From Pseudomonas farris (lineage in GTDB: Bacteria > Pseudomonadota > Gammaproteobacteria > Pseudomonadales > Pseudomonadaceae), in assembly GCF_019145235.1 (NCBI RefSeq), contig NZ_JAHSTV010000007.1:186001-250000 (forward strand): a DNA stretch of 64,000 nt. Reading direction: 5' to 3'. A model generated the notes under the pieces. The model had not been told where the DNA came from. It saw nothing but the letters and a program-made list of their open reading frames with translations, and did no database searches. Made by a program: the position numbers and the translations under genes. Shown in pieces: positions 59,355 through 64,000 of this stretch. Every line of letters starts with the position of its first letter. Positions within the stretch are counted from its first letter, which is position 1.

Positions 59355-60203
59355 TTACTGGCCGGAGACAGGCATGGCCGAAATTGGCTCGCTCGGAGGG
59401 GGCATGGTGCTTGAGTCTGCCGGTGGCGTCACCGTTTCTGTGGACGAAGCCGGCTCGCTGCCCTGCTCCGGAGTGATCGGCGCCGTTTCAGCAGGTGGTG
59501 CAACAGGCTCCGAACTGGATGGAGCGGTTTCGGCTGGTGCAGGTTCAGCTGCCGGCGCTGGAGCAGGTGCAGGTTCTGCCGCCGGGGTCGGCGCCAACTG
59601 AGCCGGCGCAGCCTTGGTTTCAGGCACACCCAGATCAGTCTTCGGCTTCTCGGTAATGTGCGCGGCCTTCTTCGCTTCCGGCGGCAGGAACAACTCGACC
59701 AAGGCAAAGAAACGCTCGTAGAACTTGGCCGAGGATACGGTTTCACTGGCGACCTTGACCATCGAATCGTCGGACGAGCCGATCGGCATCGACACCGAGC
59801 CCAATACACCGACACCAAGGCTGGCGGAGTTGTTGGTCTTTTTCAGCGCATAGCGGTCCTGCAAGGCGTTGGCGAACATCGTCGCGTGATGCCCTTCGCT
59901 GCCGTCATCGGCACAAACCACGCTGAAGCTGATCTCCATGTGGGTCTCGCCAGTCTGCTGGAAGCTCTTGTGTCCACTGACCAGCTTCGGATCGGCGCTG
60001 GTGATGATGTAACCCTGGCTGAGCAAAGCCCGACGGGCGGCCTCGCAGGTCTGCTTATCGCTCACCGGGTAATTGCGCGAGAACGTTCCGGAATCGTCGA
60101 AGTTCTCATGCTCGTAGATGGCGGCTTTCTTCGACGAACAACCGGCAGCGGCGGCCAGCACCAAGGCCAGCCCGACAATACGCATGGGAATTGATTTAAA
60201 CAT
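59355..60203 (-). CDS. DUF2242-family lipoprotein
   Basis: A 282-residue predicted lipoprotein. The signal peptide ends in the lipobox LAAAAGC (about 16-22), so Cys22 should be acylated. The folded part (about 25-190) contains FDDSGTFSRNYPVSDKQTCE and AKFYERFFALVELFLPPEA, as in DUF2242 proteins. The last 90 residues are a low-complexity Pro-Ala-Glu tail with APAPAPAAEPAPAE-type repeats, likely disordered and reaching through the periplasm. Function unknown. Confidence 0.82.
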   Translation of the reverse strand: MFKSIPMRIVGLALVLAAAAGCSSKKAAIYEHENFDDSGTFSRNYPVSDKQTCEAARRALLSQGYIITSADPKLVSGHKSFQQTGETHMEISFSVVCADDGSEGHHATMFANALQDRYALKKTNNSASLGVGVLGSVSMPIGSSDDSMVKVASETVSSAKFYERFFALVELFLPPEAKKAAHITEKPKTDLGVPETKAAPAQLAPTPAAEPAPAPAPAAEPAPAETAPSSSEPVAPPAETAPITPEQGSEPASSTETVTPPADSSTMPPPSEPISAMPVSGQ

Positions 60204-60376
60204 TGAACATCCTGAGGAAAACGGTTCGGGGCGTATTGTGCAACAGATCGATGCTTAGCGTCGCACCGTTTAGTGTCTTGAAACAGTTACAAGTCTACTG
60301 ACTGTTACTGACAGGAAAAAGTCGCGCGGTAAATAAGCAGGCGACGGGTAGCTCATGCCGCTTTTGTTTCACCCAT

Positions 60377-60403
60377 AAAAAACCCCAGCCTTTCGGCCGG
60401 GGT
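60377..60403 (-). terminator. Rho-independent terminator of ppiD
   Basis: On the minus strand ACCCCGGCC-GAAA-GGCTGGGGT (one mismatch) is followed by six T, about 30 bases beyond the ppiD stop. Confidence 0.9.
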
Positions 60404-60432
60404 CTTTGTGTCGCGCAAAGCTCAGTCAAGCA

Positions 60433-62304
60433 TCAGAAACGCTTGATCTCCGCCTCGCTTTCCAACAGTTTGCGGTAGGCCGCAAAGTCTTGCTGGCCAA
60501 TGCGCGAGGCGAGGAAGCGACGGTATTGAACCTTCTCTTCTTCGGTCGGTGCCGCAGCTTCGTTCACGCCATTCAGACGCACAATCACCAGGCTACCATC
60601 GGCCAGGGTCACGCTGCTGAAGGTCGGCTTGTCTTGGGCAGCGGGTTTCGGCATACGGAACAGCGCTTGCAGCACGGTTGGGTCGACCCCTTCCTGAGCG
60701 CGAGTCGCAGCTTGAGTCACTTTCCAGTTCTGGCCATCGATCGCCTTGTCCAGTGCAGTCTTGCCATCGCGCAGGCTGACGATCAGTTGATCAGCCTTGG
60801 TCTTGGCGGCAGCACTGGCATGCTCCTTGGTCAGTTGCGCACGGATGCTGGCAGCCACGCTTTCCAGCGGCAGTTGCTCAGGCTTGCGGTGTTCCTTGGC
60901 GCGCAGCACGATCACGGTTTCCGGGTCCAGCTCGATGGCGGTGCTGTTGGCACCCTCATCCAGCACTTCAGGACTGAACGCAGCGGTCACCACGGCACGG
61001 TTGGCCGCAATACCTTCGCCACCTTCCCGGCCGAATGGCGCGGACGTGTGGACAGTCAGCTTCAAGTCTTGTGCTGGCTGGGCCAGGTCGGAGGCCTCGA
61101 ACGACGAGTCTTCCAACTGCTTGGTCGCCTCGACGAAACGCTGCTCGACCTGCTGGGTTTTCAGCTCGCGGGTCAGCTTGTCTTTCAGGCTGGCGAATGT
61201 CGGCACTTCAGGGGCTTCAACGCCCAGCAGCTTGATCAGGTGGAAACCGAAGTCAGTGCGAACCGGCTCCGAAACCTGATCCTTGGCCAACGAATACAGG
61301 GCTTTTTCAAACGCTGGATCGTAGACGCCTGGACCTGCATAACCGAGGTCACCGCCATTGTTCGCCGAGCCTGGATCCTGGGAGAATTCCTTGGCCAGGG
61401 CCTCGAATGTTTCGCCTTTGGCCAGACGCGCCTGCACTTCTTCGATTTTGGCCTTGGCTTGCGCCTCGGTCACCTTATCGTTCACTTCGATCAGAATATG
61501 CGCAGCCCGGCGTTGCTCGGACAGGTTCGCGGTTTCTTTCTGATACGCCGCTTGCAGGTCTTCGTCCTTGACGCTGACCTGATCAAAGAAGGACGCTTTC
61601 TTCAATTCGAGGTAATCGATGACCACCTGATCCGGCGTCATGAATTCCTTGGCGTGTTCGTCGTAGTAGGCTTTGACTTCGTCGTCAGTCAATTTCACCG
61701 CCGCAGGATCTGCCTTGACGTTCAGGGTGGCGAAATCGCGGGTCTGTTTTTCCAGACGGGCGAAGGCCAGAACCTGCGCATCAGTGACAAAGCCGCTACC
61801 GGCCAAGCCCGCGCGCAGCTGACCGATCAACATTTCCTGAGCCAGCATCTGGCGGAATTGCAGACGGCTATAACCGAGTTGACGGATCACCTGATCGAAG
61901 CGCTCGGCGCTGAACTTGCCATCCACCTGGAATTCAGGCGTTTGCAGGATCACCTGATCCAAAGCCGCTTCGGAGAAAGCGAATTTCGACTTTTCTGCGC
62001 CTTGCAGCAGCAGTTTGCGATCGATCAGGCCTTTGAGGGCCGATTCGCGCAGCATTTTTTCGTCGAGCAAGGAAGCATCGAAATCCTTGCCAAGCTGTTG
62101 CATGAGCTGACGGCGTTGCATATCAACCGCCTGGTTCAGCTCGTTTTGACTGATTTCTTCACCGTTGACCTTGGCCGCATCCTGGCTGTTGGTCGTCGCC
62201 TGGAAAATGGCCTCGATACCGGTGAAAGCCATCAGTACAACGATGATCCCGATAATGGTCTTGGCAATCCAGCCTTGTGAATTGTCCCTGATATTCTGCA
62301 GCAT
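60433..62304 (-). CDS. ppiD: PpiD, periplasmic membrane-anchored chaperone/PPIase
   Basis: PpiD assists folding of proteins leaving the Sec translocon. The 623 residues comprise an N-terminal anchor (about 12-34, WIAKTIIGIIVVLMAFTGIE), a SurA_N-like chaperone region (about 40-200), a parvulin PPIase domain (about 260-360; RRAAHILIEVNDKVTEAQAK, then GDLGYAGPGVYDPAFEKALY and FGFHLIKLLGV) and a long C-terminal chaperone part. The start MLQNIRDNSQGW is typical. Its order with hupB and lon is conserved in gammaproteobacteria; here a tRNA-Asp gene is inserted between ppiD and hupB. Confidence 0.95.
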   Translation of the reverse strand: MLQNIRDNSQGWIAKTIIGIIVVLMAFTGIEAIFQATTNSQDAAKVNGEEISQNELNQAVDMQRRQLMQQLGKDFDASLLDEKMLRESALKGLIDRKLLLQGAEKSKFAFSEAALDQVILQTPEFQVDGKFSAERFDQVIRQLGYSRLQFRQMLAQEMLIGQLRAGLAGSGFVTDAQVLAFARLEKQTRDFATLNVKADPAAVKLTDDEVKAYYDEHAKEFMTPDQVVIDYLELKKASFFDQVSVKDEDLQAAYQKETANLSEQRRAAHILIEVNDKVTEAQAKAKIEEVQARLAKGETFEALAKEFSQDPGSANNGGDLGYAGPGVYDPAFEKALYSLAKDQVSEPVRTDFGFHLIKLLGVEAPEVPTFASLKDKLTRELKTQQVEQRFVEATKQLEDSSFEASDLAQPAQDLKLTVHTSAPFGREGGEGIAANRAVVTAAFSPEVLDEGANSTAIELDPETVIVLRAKEHRKPEQLPLESVAASIRAQLTKEHASAAAKTKADQLIVSLRDGKTALDKAIDGQNWKVTQAATRAQEGVDPTVLQALFRMPKPAAQDKPTFSSVTLADGSLVIVRLNGVNEAAAPTEEEKVQYRRFLASRIGQQDFAAYRKLLESEAEIKRF

Positions 62305-62374
62305 GCGTCCCCCAGAAACGGTTGAACTTCAAAATTAGGCAACCGTGGAGCGTGGGTAGAATCCGGATAGAAGA

Positions 62375-62398
62375 AAGGCGCATCCGAGGATGCGCCTT
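62375..62398 (-). terminator. Terminator downstream of tRNA-Asp
   Basis: AAGGCGCATCC-GA-GGATGCGCCTT is a perfect 11-base stem on either strand; on the minus strand it is followed by TCTTCT. It lies nine bases after the tRNA 3' end. Confidence 0.8.
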
Positions 62399-62406
62399 CT
62401 CGTAAC

Positions 62407-62483
62407 TGGCGGAGCGGACGGGACTCGAACCCGCGACCCCCGGCGTGACAGGCCGGTATTCTAACCGACTGAACTACCGCTCC
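62407..62483 (-). tRNA. tRNA-Asp (anticodon GTC)
   Basis: A 77-base cloverleaf on the minus strand: acceptor GGAGCGG pairs with CCGCTCC, D arm with AGTCGGTTAGA, anticodon loop CTGTCAC (GTC), T arm GGGTTCGAGTCCC, and encoded CCA at 62407-62409. It agrees with E. coli tRNA-Asp at nearly all positions. Confidence 0.97.
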
Positions 62484-62536
62484 GCTGCCAAGTCAGGAAT
62501 GACCCCGACCCGGATAGGCAAAAACCTGAATCGAAC

Positions 62537-62809
62537 TTAGTTGACAGCTTCTTTCAGTGCTTTACCGGCTTTGAAACCTGGCTTTTTGGCGGCGGCGATT
62601 TCCAGCGTCTTACCGGTCTGTGGGTTACGACCGATGCGAGCAGGACGATCGGTCACGGAGAAGGTACCGAAACCAACCAGAACAACAGAGTCGCCAGCCT
62701 TGAGAGCGCCAGTGACGGATTCGATTACAGCGTCCAGCGCACGGCCAGCAGCAGCTTTCGGGATATCAGCGGATGCAGCGATAGCATCAATCAGTTCCGA
62801 CTTGTTCAC
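62537..62809 (-). CDS. hupB: DNA-binding protein HU-beta
   Basis: A 90-residue nucleoid protein that bends and packs DNA. MNKSELIDAIAASADIPKAA starts it, and the DNA-binding beta arm signature VGFGTFSVTDRPARIGRNPQ-TGK follows. It lies between lon and tRNA-Asp with its own sigma-70 promoter at 62908-62936. Confidence 0.96.
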   Translation of the reverse strand: MNKSELIDAIAASADIPKAAAGRALDAVIESVTGALKAGDSVVLVGFGTFSVTDRPARIGRNPQTGKTLEIAAAKKPGFKAGKALKEAVN

Positions 62810-62907
62810 TCTAAGTCCCCTTATATCTATTTTGAGTTTGATTCTAAGTTTTTTGGTGAAAGCAAAAAAACGAGTGCTGAATGGCCTACAGACACTTAAG
62901 AGCCGCT

Positions 62908-62936
62908 TTATAACAAGGGCTCTAAAAAACTGTCAA
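62908..62936 (-). promoter_or_regulatory. Near-consensus sigma-70 promoter of hupB
   Basis: On the minus strand: TTGACA (consensus -35), 17 bases, TTATAA (-10). It lies in the lon-hupB gap and leaves a leader of about 90 bases before the hupB ATG. Confidence 0.8.
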
Positions 62937-62959
62937 CAAGCCCCCCAGGCAAATGCGTA

Positions 62960-64000
62960 CTAATGCGTGCTAATTCTTTCCTTAGAGTCAGACTCGCGTT
63001 TTTCATCCTTTGCAACGATCTCCGGAACCACATCCGGCAAGGGCTCCGGCGCGTATTGCAGCGCAATTTGCAGGACCTCGTCAATCCATTTAACTGGTTT
63101 AATCTGTAGATCTTGCTTGATATTGTCAGGAATTTCCTTCAGATCGCGTACGTTCTCTTCCGGAATGATCACCGTCTTGATTCCGCCACGGTGAGCCGCC
63201 AGCAGTTTTTCCTTCAAACCCCCGATCGCCAGCACTTGACCACGCAAGGTGATTTCGCCGGTCATGGCAACATCTGCGCGCACAGGAATGCCAGTCAATG
63301 CTGATACCAAGGCCGTGCACATGCCTACACCGGCGCTAGGGCCATCTTTCGGCGTTGCCCCTTCAGGCATATGGATATGCGTGTCGCGCTTCTCATGGAA
63401 GTCCAGAGGAATCCCCAGGCTCTTCGCACGGCTACGGACAACGGTCAGGGCTGCGGTGATCGACTCGACCATCACGTCACCCAGAGAACCCGTCTTGATT
63501 AACTGGCCTTTACCCGGCACGACCGCGGCTTCAATGGTCAGCAATTCGCCGCCCACCTGGGTCCACGCCAAGCCTGTGACTTGACCGATCTGATCCTGCG
63601 ACTCAGCCAGGCCGTAGCGGAATTTACGCACGCCCAGGAAGTGCTCGAGCATGTCGGCAGTGACCTTCACCGAGAAGCGTTTTTCCATCGCATGCTCTTT
63701 GACCGCCTTGCGGCAAACCTTGGCAATCTGGCGCTCCAGCCCACGTACACCGGCTTCGCGGGTGTAGTAGCGAATGATGTCGCGAATCGCTTCGGCGTCG
63801 AATTCCAGCTCGCCTTTTTTCAGACCGTTGGCCGTAATCTGCTTCGGCGAAAGGTATTTGACAGCGATGTTGATCTTCTCGTCTTCGGTGTAACCCGGCA
63901 GACGAATCACTTCCATTCGGTCCAGCAGTGCTGGCGGAATGTTCATCGAGTTGGAGGTGCACAGGAACATCACATCGGACAGGTCGTAATCGACTTCCAG
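62960..64000 (-). CDS. lon: Lon protease, C-terminal part (5' end outside window)
   Basis: Lon is the ATP-dependent AAA+ serine protease that degrades misfolded and regulatory proteins. About 346 C-terminal codons are visible and the frame is open at 64000. The end of the AAA+ domain shows FLCTSNSMNIPPALLDRMEV with sensor residues. The protease domain has the catalytic Ser in TPKDGPSAGVGM and the Lys in AIGGLKEKLLAAHRGG. The tail (KDEKRESDSKERISTH) is short and charged. It is upstream of hupB, the conserved lon-hupB-ppiD order. Confidence 0.96.
   Translation of the reverse strand: MEVDYDLSDVMFLCTSNSMNIPPALLDRMEVIRLPGYTEDEKINIAVKYLSPKQITANGLKKGELEFDAEAIRDIIRYYTREAGVRGLERQIAKVCRKAVKEHAMEKRFSVKVTADMLEHFLGVRKFRYGLAESQDQIGQVTGLAWTQVGGELLTIEAAVVPGKGQLIKTGSLGDVMVESITAALTVVRSRAKSLGIPLDFHEKRDTHIHMPEGATPKDGPSAGVGMCTALVSALTGIPVRADVAMTGEITLRGQVLAIGGLKEKLLAAHRGGIKTVIIPEENVRDLKEIPDNIKQDLQIKPVKWIDEVLQIALQYAPEPLPDVVPEIVAKDEKRESDSKERISTH

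Noticed and set aside
60406..62280. 624-codon ORF on the plus strand
   Set aside because: It mirrors ppiD on the opposite strand; ppiD has a membrane anchor, a parvulin domain and a terminator.
62407..62483. tRNA-Asp as an integration site for a genomic island
   Set aside because: No integrase and no duplicate of the tRNA 3' end is visible on either side; the neighbours are conserved core genes.
62900..62925. AGAGCC/GGCTCT hairpin in the lon-hupB gap as a lon terminator
   Set aside because: On the lon strand the T-run precedes the stem instead of following it, and the same bases form the hupB promoter.

Overview
The window looks like chromosomal DNA of a Pseudomonas from the fluorescens group. 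Coding DNA is GC-rich. Many intergenic gaps hold the REP sequences typical of this group, either GTGGGAGCGGGCTTGCTCGC or a GCGAGGGGGCTTGCCCCCG type. Several loci are Pseudomonas hallmarks: liuRABCDE leucine catabolism, a Crc-titrating small RNA beside liuE, a PrrF RNA behind a Fur box, phnWX, and the fadH, ppiD, tRNA-Asp, hupB, lon block.

Layout. 1-4223 is the edge of an Hrp-type (group I) type III secretion cluster: harpin (running off the left end), a very short HrpA-like pilin with its HrpL box, and an HrpR/S-type sigma-54 activator. Divergent from these, behind a textbook HrpL box, lies an ExoY/CyaA/edema-factor-like nucleotidyl cyclase that appears split by a frameshift in a C7 tract. 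4274-13163 is core genome: tamBA, a GNAT acetyltransferase, xthA, and a PstS-OmpA fusion. 13297-25553 covers acyl-CoA and leucine catabolism: an acyl-CoA dehydrogenase with a LysR regulator, liuR-liuE, the crcY RNA, an acyl-CoA ligase, and liuABCD, with LiuR-like palindromes before liuR and liuA. 25593-33357 holds a phage-type repressor whose S24 serine is replaced by alanine, a Fur-controlled PrrF RNA, an M14 carboxypeptidase, an HxlR/MFS pair, and an ECF sigma/anti-sigma module divergent from a catalase-like peroxidase and cytochrome b561. The two divergent ECF promoters have identical architecture.

33506-41416 is a catabolic island: an IclR regulator, a polyamine-type ABC transporter and a three-subunit flavo-iron-sulfur dehydrogenase of the HcnABC, opine oxidase and D-hydroxyproline dehydrogenase type. 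The substrate cannot be read from the sequence. 41684-45475 carries an LRR-kinase fusion, a YebC paralogue and a short orphan VgrG. 45479-52550 looks like an aminoethylphosphonate locus: FAD amine oxidase, organophosphate-type transporter, two LysR regulators, phnW and phnX. 52741-64000 holds cytochrome b561, a PLP-dependent desulfhydrase/deaminase, fadH, a nitrilase-fold protein lacking its catalytic cysteine and lysine, an AraC regulator, a 28-residue acidic ORF, a DUF2242 lipoprotein, ppiD, tRNA-Asp, hupB and the 3' part of lon.

The most notable material is the HrpL-driven cyclase effector locus at 2838-4223. Next come the ECF-catalase promoter pair, the S24 repressor and nitrilase that lack catalytic residues, and the uncharacterised oxidase/transporter and phosphonate islands.
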